Of a DNA stretch of 27,090 nt, positions 1 to 9,200 are shown piece after piece. Where the stretch lies: the NCBI GenBank assembly GCA_934255515.1, contig CAKQON010000018.1, forward strand, positions 1-27,090, read 5' to 3'. A model generated the notes under the pieces. The model worked only from the letters and a program-made list of their open reading frames with translations, had not been told where the DNA came from and searched no databases. The translations under genes and the position numbers were made by a program. The stretch comes from an uncultured Sutterella sp. Its GTDB lineage: Bacteria; Pseudomonadota; Gammaproteobacteria; Burkholderiales; Burkholderiaceae_F. The number at the start of each line of letters is the position of its first letter. Position 1 is the stretch's first letter.

Positions 1-6
1 CGGAAC

Positions 7-37
7 GGCCGGAAAAAGTCATTCTTTTTTTCCGGCC
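7..37 (-). terminator. Possible terminator hairpin after the aminotransferase gene
   Basis: An inverted repeat pairs 7-18 with 24-37 around a 5-nt loop, with a GGCCGG/CCGGCC base and an A/T-rich upper stem. It lies 18 bp past the stop codon of the minus-strand aminotransferase gene. The T-run sits inside the stem rather than after it, so this is not a textbook intrinsic terminator; it may act in both directions. Confidence 0.4.
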
Positions 38-54
38 GGGACTCCACTTGCCCG

Positions 55-1218
55 TCAGATGACGCCTTTCTTCCTAAGGCCTCTCATCACGTCGGCCACA
101 TACTGCATCTCCTCGGGACGCACGTAGGAGATGCGGCACCACGTGAGGGCAGGCGGGAAGGGGCGGCCTACCAGAATGTTCTCGGCCTTCATCGCCTTCG
201 CAAAGGGCTTGAGCGGGCCCTTGAGATTGAAGAAGCAGAAGTTCGTCTGGCTCGGGAGATATTCAAGGTTGAGTTCCTTGAAGAGATCCTCCATGATCTT
301 CCTTGCTTCCTTATTTTCGGAATTCGAAAGACGCAGGAATCCGAGGTCGCCGATTTCCGCGAGCGCGGCTTCAATCGCCGGCGTATTCATGAAGAAATCG
401 TAGGCAATGTGGTCGTGCACGCGCTTATGAAGCTCAGGCGATGCGGTATAGGCAAAGCCCAAACGGAGACCCGCCATGCCGAAGATCTTCGAGAAGGTCT
501 TCAGAACAATGACGTTCTTCGCACCCGCATTGACGAGTTCGATCGTCGACTTCCAGTTGGGGTCGACCACGAATTCGCCGTAGGCTTCGTCCATGAGGAA
601 GACCGTGTTCTTCGGCTGCGAGCGGATCCAGTCGAAAAGCTGATTCGTGTCGGCGATGGTCGAGGTGGGATTGTTGGGATTCACGAAATAGACGACCGCC
701 ATGCCTTTCTTCGCGGCTTCGGCCGCCGCCGCACGCATGGCCGGAATATCGATCGACCAGTTCTTACCCATCTTCACCTTGACGACCGGCATGCCGTTCC
801 TCTTTGCGGCCATCTCGCCGTCGCTGTAGGTGAGTTCCGGAATGATGAGCGTTGCGCCCGGTTCATGGGCATAGGATTCAACGGAAGCGCGAATGGCTTC
901 GGCCGAGCCCTGGGAAAGCACAATCTGCTCAGGCTTGCCGCCCACGAAATCGGCGCAGGCTTTGCGAAGCGCCTCAGCGCGCGCAAAGGGATACCGGTTG
1001 CAGACGGCAGCGGACTTTGCGACCGCCGCGCGGGCTTCCATGGAAAGCCCGAGGGGATTTTCGTTGAAGCAGGCAAGGAGCGGTTTATCCGCCGTCGGCT
1101 TCACAAATTTTTCGGCAAGAGGCGCCTCTGCGGCGCGAGCCGCACCCTGGGCGCCCAGCGCTGCGGCAAATGCCCCGCCTATGGCGGCCCCGATAACCTG
1201 ACGTCGCTGCATGTGCAT
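55..1218 (-). CDS. Tat-exported HisC-like PLP-dependent aminotransferase
   Basis: Fold-type I PLP aminotransferase resembling histidinol-phosphate aminotransferase, 387 aa from the chosen start. That ATG at 1218 follows a GAGGAG Shine-Dalgarno at good spacing; a longer in-frame extension to 1392 is not supported. The N-terminus (MHMQRRQVIG, then an Ala/Gly-rich hydrophobic stretch to about residue 30) looks like a twin-arginine signal, so the enzyme should be periplasmic. Family motifs: NENPLG at 52-57, NPNNPT at 180-185, DEAYGEF at 210-216, and TFSKIFGMAGLRLGF with the expected PLP lysine K244 and R252. The fold and PLP chemistry are well supported. The export implies it does not serve cytoplasmic histidine synthesis; the substrate is unknown. 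No his genes are nearby and it appears monocistronic. Confidence 0.85.
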   Translation of the reverse strand: MHMQRRQVIGAAIGGAFAAALGAQGAARAAEAPLAEKFVKPTADKPLLACFNENPLGLSMEARAAVAKSAAVCNRYPFARAEALRKACADFVGGKPEQIVLSQGSAEAIRASVESYAHEPGATLIIPELTYSDGEMAAKRNGMPVVKVKMGKNWSIDIPAMRAAAAEAAKKGMAVVYFVNPNNPTSTIADTNQLFDWIRSQPKNTVFLMDEAYGEFVVDPNWKSTIELVNAGAKNVIVLKTFSKIFGMAGLRLGFAYTASPELHKRVHDHIAYDFFMNTPAIEAALAEIGDLGFLRLSNSENKEARKIMEDLFKELNLEYLPSQTNFCFFNLKGPLKPFAKAMKAENILVGRPFPPALTWCRISYVRPEEMQYVADVMRGLRKKGVI

Positions 1219-1438
1219 CTTCTTTCTCCTCGATGTTGGCGTGTGCGCGCTTCTTCTGCATGAGCGAGGTAATGGCGGTTCTGCGTCCGCGCCCCCGCGC
1301 ATGTCTGATGGGAAGCTTCTTTCATCATGCACGCGCCGGGAACTGGACGCATAGGACATATATCTATGGAGAAGCGCAACTCTTGAGCGCACACAGCAGA
1401 GATCCGCATTCCTGATTAGGCAATGCGAAATGGAGCCG

Positions 1439-2846
1439 TCAATCGAGAAGCGCTTTCATCGGAACGAGATGGATGTTTGAATGCGCTTCGGCTTCGTTTT
1501 TCAGCGCCTCATCAAAGCCGCCCCGGAAAAAATCCAATAGGAACATACAGCTTCCTCCGACACTGGGAGCAGCGCGCACTTTTTCTGCAACGACCGAAGC
1601 ACCTTGAGGTCTGCCGCCTCCCGCCGATATCTGCACTCTGCGGCGAGGCAGTTCTGACGCCTTTTATCGGCGCCGACGATATCGATCTCAGCGTCTCCCG
1701 ACCACCAGCGTCCGAAATGCAGGAATGCTTCCGGGCTTTTTCCTTCGAGGCGCCTTCGGAGCAGATACTCCCTGCATGCCGCCGCAAACGCTTCATGAGC
1801 GAATTCAGCAAAATACGGCTCGACCTTCTCTTTCCAGTTGAGCTGTGCATCTTCCTGCTACCGAATGAGATCCGGCTCATCGGCGAGGAACCGGAACCAG
1901 AATTTGTGCAGGGGATCTTTGATCCGGTAGAGGCCCTGCGAAACGTTTCCGGCTTCTCCCGGTTCCGAAAAGACAGGGAATTCCTGTTCTATCAGATCCA
2001 TCTCCCCGAGCACAATCAGATACTTCGTGAGCGTTCTGTTGTCCACATGACTCTGCTCAGCAATTGTGCTTCTGGTTGAAGCGCCCATGGCAATCGACCT
2101 CAGAATCGCGTTGTAGGTCGAAGGATTCCGGAATTCCTGCCGCAGAAGAGACTGCGGCTCGTCATGGAGAAAGCTGTTGGCGCGAAGCAGGTTGAGCGCC
2201 AGATTCTCTTCCATCGACTGGCGGGCATAGAGGCACTGCCAGTAATGGGGAATCCCTCCCAACACCGCATACCCCTTGAAGAGATCATCGACGGCGTATT
2301 CCGGAAGAAAGGCTGACGCCGCTTGAAAGGAAAGCGGCATAACTTTTAGAACAGTCCTCGCCCGTCCGTACAAGGGGTTTCTCTCGTTGAGCACGCTCCT
2401 CTCAATGTAGGAAACAGCGCTGCTCAAGAGAATCAGAAGGATGTTTTTCTGAGAAAGCACCACATCCCAGACAGCACGAAGTTGAGAGAGAAGCCCGGAC
2501 GTTCCGGAGCAATATGCTGGAACTCGTCGATAACAAGAATGCGGCGTCACTCACCGGGCGCGGCTGCGCAAGCATCAAAAGCCGCGGTCCAGCTCGCATA
2601 GCGCACGCCGGCATTCCCGAGCCGGGCGCACAAAGCCTCCGAAAAGAGTTCCAGCTGGTACTCAGCCTTCCACGCTTTCGCTGTGTACCAGAAGGTTTCA
2701 CGTCCTTCGCAGGGTTTCTGAATGAGCGCTGTCTTTTCCACTCGTCTCCAACCATAGACGATCACCATTTCCGCGCGTCGGCTCCCGCAGACGCCTTCGA
2801 GCGCCTCGAGCTCTCCGGTACGCCCAAAACACTCAAGCCGGTCCAT
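1439..2846 (-). pseudogene. Decayed AAA+ ATPase with C-terminal DUF234 domain
   Basis: Pieces of one archaeal-type AAA+ ATPase (ATPase_2 plus DUF234) are spread over several frames. The N-terminus at 2846 (MDRLECFGRTGELEALE) carries a degenerate Walker A, YGWRRVEKTAL, where GRRRxGKT is expected. An in-frame TGA at 2547-2549 precedes an intact Walker B (ILVIDEFQHIA). A frameshift near 2490-2515 moves to the frame with VLGGIPHYWQ and a winged-helix segment. An in-frame TAG lies at 1858-1860, followed by DUF234 sequence (CREYLLRRR, FGRWWSGDAEIDIVGADK, LKVLRSLQKK). A last frameshift near 1530-1555 leads to the C-terminal tail ending at 1439. At least four lesions plus the Walker A changes make this a true pseudogene. 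Live members are poorly characterised and often scattered in accessory DNA. The 218-codon plus-strand reading frame over it is antisense noise. Confidence 0.85.
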
Positions 2847-2868
2847 CGAAGAGCGCTCCTTTTTTTCG

Positions 2869-2912
2869 CAGAACGTAATCTGGCAGATTACGTTCTGCCA
2901 GATTACGTTCTG
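2869..2912. repeat. Triple 14-bp repeat (one inverted, two direct copies)
   Basis: CAGAACGTAATCTG at 2869-2882 is followed after one base by its exact reverse complement CAGATTACGTTCTG at 2884-2897, and after one more base by a second direct copy at 2899-2912. The unit is itself an imperfect dyad (CAGA...TCTG). It lies 23 bp upstream of the start codon of the decayed ATPase and in the 133-bp gap before the HAD phosphatase stop. It could be an operator array for the ATPase gene or a mobile or recombination-linked repeat. Confidence 0.85.
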
Positions 2913-2979
2913 GAAATCGATGCCGGGAGCGCAAAGGTCTTCTTCTCAATTCCTGAGAAAAACCCGCCTCCATCCGGCT

Positions 2980-3669
2980 TCAACGCAGCCCGAGCACGCG
3001 GGCGAGCTCCTCTGCATCGCGGCAGAGGGCAACGGGCTTCTCAGCTTCGAGCATTTCAGCAGTCATAGCGCCGTAGGTCATGCCGATCGAGCGGCAGCCC
3101 CAGGCATTGGCCATGCCGAGGTCGTGCGTGGTATCGCCCACCATGATGGTGTCGGAGGGTTCAATCCCGGTCGCAATGCCTATGGCTTCGAGCATCCCCG
3201 GATCGGGCTTCGACGGGTTTTCGTCGGCCGTTTCCGTATCAGCAAAGTATTTTCCGAGTCCCGTTGCTTCCAATACCCGGTTGAGGCCGCGCCGGCTTTT
3301 GCCGGTTGCGATGGCAAGCGTAACCCCGCGCTCATGAAGCGTGCGGATGACGTTCTCGATCCCGGGGAAGAGATGAACCTTCCCTTCCTCAGGACGATAG
3401 CGTTCAACGTAGTAGGCGCCGAACTGCGGGAACTCTTCCTCGGGACAGGTGGGCGCAATGATCTTCATGGCGTCGCGCCAGCCGAGGCCGATCACCGAAC
3501 GCGCCTTTGTAGCCGACGGCACCGGAAGCCCCATCTTTTCCGCCGCGTACTGAATGCTGATCGCGATGGCGGCAGTCGTATCGAGAATCGTGCCGTCCCA
3601 GTCGAAGACAACGAGCTTATAGGGACCGGCCGGCGGCACTTTTGCTTTGGAATTCATTTCGTCAGTCAT
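2980..3669 (-). CDS. HAD-IA family phosphatase (phosphoglycolate phosphatase-like)
   Basis: A 229-aa cytoplasmic HAD-superfamily hydrolase of the Gph/PGP type. It has motif I DWDGTILDT (nucleophile D23, general acid/base D25), motif II IATGK (T122), the motif III lysine in SKPDPGML (K154) and motif IV VGDTTHD (D179, D183). A helical cap lies between residues 30 and 100. The start is the ATG at 3669, preceded by GGAG; it overlaps the end of rluC in an ATGACTGA junction, so the two are probably translationally coupled. An upstream in-frame start at 3687 lies inside rluC. An rluC-HAD pair next to rne is a familiar betaproteobacterial arrangement. The exact substrate (2-phosphoglycolate or another small phosphate ester) cannot be read from sequence. 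Confidence 0.88.
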   Translation of the reverse strand: MTDEMNSKAKVPPAGPYKLVVFDWDGTILDTTAAIAISIQYAAEKMGLPVPSATKARSVIGLGWRDAMKIIAPTCPEEEFPQFGAYYVERYRPEEGKVHLFPGIENVIRTLHERGVTLAIATGKSRRGLNRVLEATGLGKYFADTETADENPSKPDPGMLEAIGIATGIEPSDTIMVGDTTHDLGMANAWGCRSIGMTYGAMTAEMLEAEKPVALCRDAEELARVLGLR

Positions 3670-4678
3670 GCTGCTTCTCCAGAGCACTGATTACCCGGGC
3701 GAGTTCTTCGGGGAGCGGCGCCTCAATGTCAAGCGCCTCGCCCGTCACGGGATGAATGAATTTGAGCTTCCAGGCATGAAGGAACATCCGCTTCAAGGGT
3801 GCTCCGAGGAGCCCCGCGGCAAGCTCCTTATTGAAGGCGAAGTCGCCGTACTTGTCGTCGCCTGCAAGCGGGAACCCTTCCGAGAGCGCATGAACGCGGA
3901 TCTGATGCGTACGGCCGGTTTTGAGTTCAGCGTCGAGATAGGTAACGACGCCGAAGCGCTTCAGTACCGTGAAGATCGTGTGGGCGCTCATGCCGAGCGG
4001 GGACACGCGGACGCGCCTCTCGCCCGAGGGAAGGAGATAACGCTCAAGCGGCGCCTTCACGTGGCGGCGTTCATTCACCCAGTCTCCCTTCACAAGGAGC
4101 TTGTAGTGCTTTTCGATGCCGCCTTCCTTCATAAGGTCGTGCATGCGTACGAGCGCCTTCCGTGTCTTGGCGATCACGATGGCGCCGCTCGTTTCCTTGT
4201 CAAGCCGGTGGCAGAGCTCGAGGAAGGGCTCCTCAGGACGCGTAGCCCTCAGGCGCTCGATCAGGCCGTACGCGATTCCGGAGCCCCCGTGAGCGGCGAG
4301 GCCCGAAGGCTTCATGACGATCAGAAGGTGCCGGTCTTCGTAGAGCACTTCGAGCTGCCCTTTGGCAAGCGGCGCCGCAGAGGCCTCAGCCGCCGGAGAG
4401 CGCTCCGCAACGCGCATCGGAGGCACGCGGACGACGTCTCCGAGCTTCAGTTTCGTTTCTGCCTTCGCGCGGCTTTTGCTCACCCGGACTTCGCCCGCCC
4501 GAATGACGCGATAGATATGACCTTTGGGCACCCCGCGCGCAAGACGCATGAGGAAGTTGTCGAGCCGCTGACCGTCCGAATCCTCGCCGATCTCGATGTA
4601 GCTCACCCGATCCGACGGGAGCGCACGCACCTTTGATGAGGCGAGCGGCTTAATTTCGGCCTTGGTTGTGTCTGTCAT
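3662..4678 (-). CDS. rluC: 23S rRNA pseudouridine synthase RluC
   Basis: A 338-aa RluA/RluC-family pseudouridine synthase. RluC modifies 23S rRNA U955, U2504 and U2580 (E. coli numbering). An S4 RNA-binding domain covers about residues 36-85 (GQRLDNFLMR, then KGHIYRVIRAGEVRVSK). The catalytic domain begins near 108 and has the signature HRLDKETSG with nucleophile D160. The late motif GRTHQIRVH and the C-terminal region are intact. The ATG at 4678 has an AGGA only a few bases upstream, so initiation may be weak or use another start. It is the first gene of a two-gene minus-strand unit with the HAD phosphatase and points away from rne, with 1.5 kb between them. RluC rather than RluD is inferred from the S4 domain and the rne neighbourhood. 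Confidence 0.88.
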   Translation of the reverse strand: MTDTTKAEIKPLASSKVRALPSDRVSYIEIGEDSDGQRLDNFLMRLARGVPKGHIYRVIRAGEVRVSKSRAKAETKLKLGDVVRVPPMRVAERSPAAEASAAPLAKGQLEVLYEDRHLLIVMKPSGLAAHGGSGIAYGLIERLRATRPEEPFLELCHRLDKETSGAIVIAKTRKALVRMHDLMKEGGIEKHYKLLVKGDWVNERRHVKAPLERYLLPSGERRVRVSPLGMSAHTIFTVLKRFGVVTYLDAELKTGRTHQIRVHALSEGFPLAGDDKYGDFAFNKELAAGLLGAPLKRMFLHAWKLKFIHPVTGEALDIEAPLPEELARVISALEKQHD

Positions 4679-6015
4679 ATCCTGTTGTGCTTATACTTAG
4701 GGGCTGTCGTTCGAAGTCGGCTTTTCCGCTTCGAAGCGATCGAGTGCATGAGCGGATGAATCCGCACGCGCCAAGGCGCTGACGCGCGAAAGCTCCAGCC
4801 GGCGCGGAGGTTCATTTTCTCACGCCTCACAAAGGATTTGTTCCTTCGGTCGCCCGGAACGATTTCCGCCTGAGAAAGGCGTCGAGGATTCCCGTGATCG
4901 AAGGAGGCAGAGTTTTTTTGACGCGGCGGCGCAGTGCCTTTATGAGGAATGCGGCGCCGCAGGCTCGGTCCGTGAGGATTCCTGCCTTGGGCAACGAATG
5001 CTCAGGCAGGAGGCCTTTCGGGCTGATGCCGCAACAGGCAAAGTTTTTTTCGTTCGCCATCCGCTCTTGACATGCGCTCCTCAAAAGAGCGCCGGAGAGA
5101 GAACGCAAGGCACCCTCGCCCTTGAGGTCCGTTCTTCGGAAATCGGGTTCGGGAGAGCTGAAAGCCCGGAAGCTTTCGCGCCTGCGGATTCTTTTTCTGA
5201 AAGAGACGGACGTCCGGAAGGTTCCTCCTGGCTTTTCCCTTCATGGAAGAAAAGCGCCGGAACGCTCCGAGCCCCATGGCAGATGAAGGATTTCTTTTCC
5301 GACAATTCAATCCCCTCAACCGCTTCTTCGCGGGCCCGATTGCGGCTTTTGCGTGCTCCCGAGGGCGAAGCCTGATAGTGATGCTTCGCCGAACTTTTGG
5401 TCGAGCTCAGCCGCAGGACGCCCCTGCGAAATCATCTGAGGCCATTTTCCGGCCCTGAGGCGCGAGGATGATTGATGTCGGTCCGTGAATTCCTTCATGC
5501 GTTTTCTTTGAGGCCCGATGAAGCGCTTCGCGTGCGCCCTTTTTTTTGAAGCGGATAAGCCCTGCAGGATCTCCATCCGAACGCCCGGATTTCTTTCGGC
5601 AGGGGAATCCTTCCGCGCAGAATGCATTCCGCTTTCTTCCATCGACCACCCCATTTCGGCATGAAGCAGGACTTCCCGAGAGCATGACGCGGGCTTCGTT
5701 CGGCTTTTCCGGCCCTTTTGAATGCATGAAGAAGGCGCCTGGCTTTTCGTGAGTTTTGCCGGCAGATCGTGAGGGATTGAGCCCCTTCCCGAAGAATTTC
5801 CCGCTCGCCTCTGAAGCTTTTCTCCTTTTGAGAAATCTTCTGAAGATGAGGCGGTGAAGGTTCTTCCGGACGGATGTGACTCTCCCCAAATCGTTCTTTT
5901 CCTTCGCGTCCCGCACCAACGGCTTCGGGACCGGATGGAAGACGAGCGCAACACATCAGCCGGATAGCGGCGCGGCAATGCCCTTACGGAGAGGAATCTC
6001 CTCGGGCGCCGCTGC
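4679..6015. other. 1.3-kb stretch without recognisable gene (rluC-rne spacer)
   Basis: No open frame on either strand shows a recognisable protein family, a good Shine-Dalgarno or compositional evidence of coding. The longest (263 codons, minus strand, 5316-6107) is rich in Arg/Ser/Lys, as expected of noise. Visible structure is limited to a CCTGCCT/AGGCAGG hairpin (4981-5010), a GCGCTC/GAGCGC hairpin (5074-5092), and T-runs of 7-8 at about 4913, 5044 and 5540 that follow no strong stem. It may hold promoters for both divergent genes, a very long rne leader, or the remains of a lost gene. Confidence 0.6.
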
Positions 6016-6060
6016 GGGAGCTTCAGCTTGAGGGAAGCTCCCTGCGGTTTTTCTCCGCAG
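6016..6060 (+). promoter_or_regulatory. Tandem hairpins in the rne leader
   Basis: Two hairpins are stacked back to back. GGGAGCTTC (6016-6024) pairs with GAAGCTCCC (6034-6042) around a 9-nt loop. Then CTGCGG (6042-6047) pairs with CCGCAG (6055-6060) around a loop that contains five Ts. They end about 150 nt before the rne start codon. In E. coli the rne 5' UTR carries hairpins through which RNase E limits its own mRNA, so an analogous role is plausible but unproven. The first hairpin plus T-run could also act as an attenuator. Confidence 0.5.
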
Positions 6061-6169
6061 ATGAGAGAAAGAATCGTTTCCGCAGGAATACCGTCAGGCA
6101 CCCTCACGAGACGAATGCCCCTGAAGCTTCAGGGCAAAACTCCTGCCTTCCGCTGCGGCACGCCACAGT

Positions 6170-6197
6170 CCGCCCGCGGCCAATGGGCGGCGAGGAG
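6170..6197 (+). promoter_or_regulatory. Hairpin abutting the rne ribosome-binding site
   Basis: CCGCCC (6170-6175) pairs with GGGCGG (6185-6190) around a 9-nt loop. One base later comes the GAGGAG Shine-Dalgarno (6192-6197) that serves the ATG at 6209. The position suggests that folding could limit ribosome access. The Shine-Dalgarno also decides the start: a GTG at 6197 falls inside it, so ATG 6209 is preferred. Confidence 0.5.
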
Positions 6198-6208
6198 TGA
6201 AATCCCAA

Positions 6209-9200
6209 ATGAAGCGCATGCTTTTCAATGCCACGCATCCCGAGGAAACGCGCGTTGGCATTGTCGACGGCCAGAAGCTGATCGACATCGACATTGAGAC
6301 TGCCGGCCGCGAAGCCCGCAAGTCGAACATCTACAAGGGCGTCGTCACCCGCATCGAGCCCTCTCTTGAAGCCTGCTTCGTCGACTACGGCGAGGAGCGC
6401 CACGGCTTCCTGCCCTTCAAGGAAATCTCGAGAAGCTACTTCGCCGAAGGCGTCGACGTCCGCATGGCCACCATCAAGGAAGCCATCCGCGAGGGCCAGG
6501 AGCTCATCGTCCAGGTTGAGAAGGAAGAGCGCGGCAACAAGGGCGCCGCACTCACGACCTTCATCAGCCTCGCCGGCCGCTACCTCGTTCTGATGCCCAA
6601 CAACCCGCGCGCGGGCGGCGTCTCGCGCCGCATCGAGGGCGAGGAGCGTCAGGAGCTTCGCGAAGCGATGGACAAGCTCGACATTCCGAGCGGCATGTCG
6701 ACCATTGCCCGCACCGCCGGCATCGGCCGCACGACCGAAGAGCTTCAGTGGGACCTCAACTACCTCCTGAAGCTCTGGAATGCGATCGTCGACGCCGCGC
6801 GTCCGCAGTACGAATACGTGACGGAAGAAAACGGCCGCAAGGTCCGCACGGTCTCGTCCGAACCCACGAAGAACGGCCGCAGCGGCAAGTGCCTCAATCC
6901 GGCTCCCTTCCTCATCGTTGAGGAATCGAACCTCGTTGTGCGCGCGATCCGCGACTACTTCCAGCCCGAGATCGGCGAAATCCTCGTCGACACGGATGAA
7001 ATCTACGAGCAGGCGCGTCAGTTCATGGCGAACGTCATGCCCGACATGGTCGACCGCGTGAAGCGCTACCGCGACGACATTCCGCTCTTCACGCGCTTCC
7101 AGATCGAGCAGCAGATCGAAACCGCCTACTCGCGCACCGTTCCGCTTCCCTCGGGCGGCGCGATCGTCATCGACCACACGGAAGCGCTCGTTGCGATCGA
7201 CGTCAACTCCGCACGCGCCACGCGCGGCGCCGACATTGAGGACACGGCCTTCCGCACGAACTGCGAAGCCGCGGACGAAGTCGCCCGCCAGATGCGCCTC
7301 AGAGACTTGGGCGGCCTCATCGTGATCGACTTCATCGATATGGCCGAATCGAAGAACCAGCGCGCCGTTGAGCAGCGCCTCAAGGACGCCATCCGCTACG
7401 ACCGCGCCCGCGTCCAGACGGCCAAGATCAGCCGCTTCGGCCTCATGGAGCTCTCGCGCCAGCGTCTGCGCCCGGCGCTCTCCGAAGGCAGCCACATCAC
7501 CTGCCCGCGCTGCAACGGCGTGGGCGTCATCCGCGACACCGAGTCCTGCGCGATCCAGGTGCTACGCATCCTCCAGGAAGAGGCGATGAAGGAAGGCACC
7601 GGCGCCGTTCAGGCCCAGGTGCCCGTCGATGTCGCTACGTTCCTTCTCAACGAGAAGAGGAACGACATCACGAAGCTCGAAGCGCGCCACCGCGTGCCGA
7701 TCGTGCTTATTCCCAACACCTACCTTGAGACGCCGCACTATCACATCGAGCGCATCCGTCAGGACGACGAGCGCCTCGACACGCACGTCCCGAGCTTCGA
7801 CCTCGCCGAGGAAATCGAAACGACGGCTGACGACCCGTACGCTCAGAAGTCTCAGGAAGAGAAGCCCCAGCGTCCCAAGCAGGTTCCCGTCATCAAGAAC
7901 CTGATCGAGCGCGATCCTGCTCCGGTCCATCAGGCTGAAGCGCCGAAGGAAGAAAAGCGTGAGAAGCCCGAAGTCGGAAAGATGAAGCAGATGACCCCGG
8001 TCACACCTCAGAAGTCCCTCTTCCAGCGCATCGTCGCCTTCTTCACAGGGAGCGGCGACGCGGAAAAGAAGGCGGAGGAGAAGCCTCAGCAGAAGCCCGC
8101 TGAAAAGACGGAAGAGAAGCGCCGCACGCGCGGAGGCCGAAACGACCGCCGCACGCGTTCGGGCCGCACCCGCACGGAGCGCACCGATCGTCTTGAACGC
8201 GCGGAACGCGGAGACCGTTCTGAAAAAACGGAACGGTCCGAGAGACCCGAACGTGCGGAACGCACGGAACGCGCCGACCGCACGGAAAAGACCGAAGGCC
8301 GCACCCGCAGAACGCGCACCGAACGTGCCGACCGCACGGAACGTACGGAACGCACTGAGCGCGCCGACCGCACCGAGCGCGCTGAGCGGAGCGACCGCGA
8401 CAATCGCCGTCAGCAGCGCCGCACCGAAGAAGAGGCCGCACGTCCCAATGAGGACATCGCGACCATGACGGCCGAGAGCCTCCCCGATGCCGCGAGCCAG
8501 ACGGAAGTCGAAGCGCCGGTCTTTACGGTCGAGGCGGAATCGGGCGATGAGGAGCGTCGTTCGCGCCGCCGTCGTTCGCGCCGTCGTCCTCAGGAAGACG
8601 AAGCCCAGGCCGATCGCATCCCTGAAGCGGAAGAGACCCAGGAAGGGGCCGCCGCGCCTCAGCCCGCACTCGCCGAAGTGATTTCGCTCGACGAAGGCAT
8701 CGTTGAGGGCGACAAGGCCGCCGAACAGTCGGAAGCCCGCGAGGAAGCCGATGAGGAAGGCGCCCGCCGCCGCCGCCCGCGCCGCCGCCGCCGTTCCGGC
8801 CGCGGTGCCGAGGCTCAGGAAGGTGCTGAAGGTCAGTCGGCTCAGCCGGCAGAACCTCAGGGTCTTGCCGCCGAAGTCGCCCAGCAGCCCATCTGGACGC
8901 CTGCCGCAGAGCCGCTCGTGCAGATTGAGACCAAGTCCGCGGTCTCTCAGGCCGTCGAAGGCGCTTTTGCCGGCGCTCAGACGGAAGGCAATGCGCACGA
9001 CGGCGAACGCCGCCGCAGCCGCCGCTCGAGAAAGCCCCGCACGGAAGCCCGGGCCGACCGCATCCCTGAGGCGAAGGAAACGAAGGAAGGCGCTGCCGCT
9101 CCCTCGCCCGTCCTCGCTGAAGTGATTTCGCTCGACGAAGGGATCGTTGAGGGCGACAAGGCCGCTGATCGCGCCGAGGTCCGCGAGGAGGAAAAGTCCC

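Noticed and set aside
1423..2079. 218-codon plus-strand frame
   Set aside because: Antisense to the legible DUF234 ATPase remnant; no own similarity.
2869..2912. CRISPR-like repeat
   Set aside because: Spacers are one base and one copy is inverted; not a CRISPR array.
5316..6107. 263-codon minus-strand frame in the rluC-rne spacer
   Set aside because: Biased low-information composition, no good start signal and no recognisable domain.
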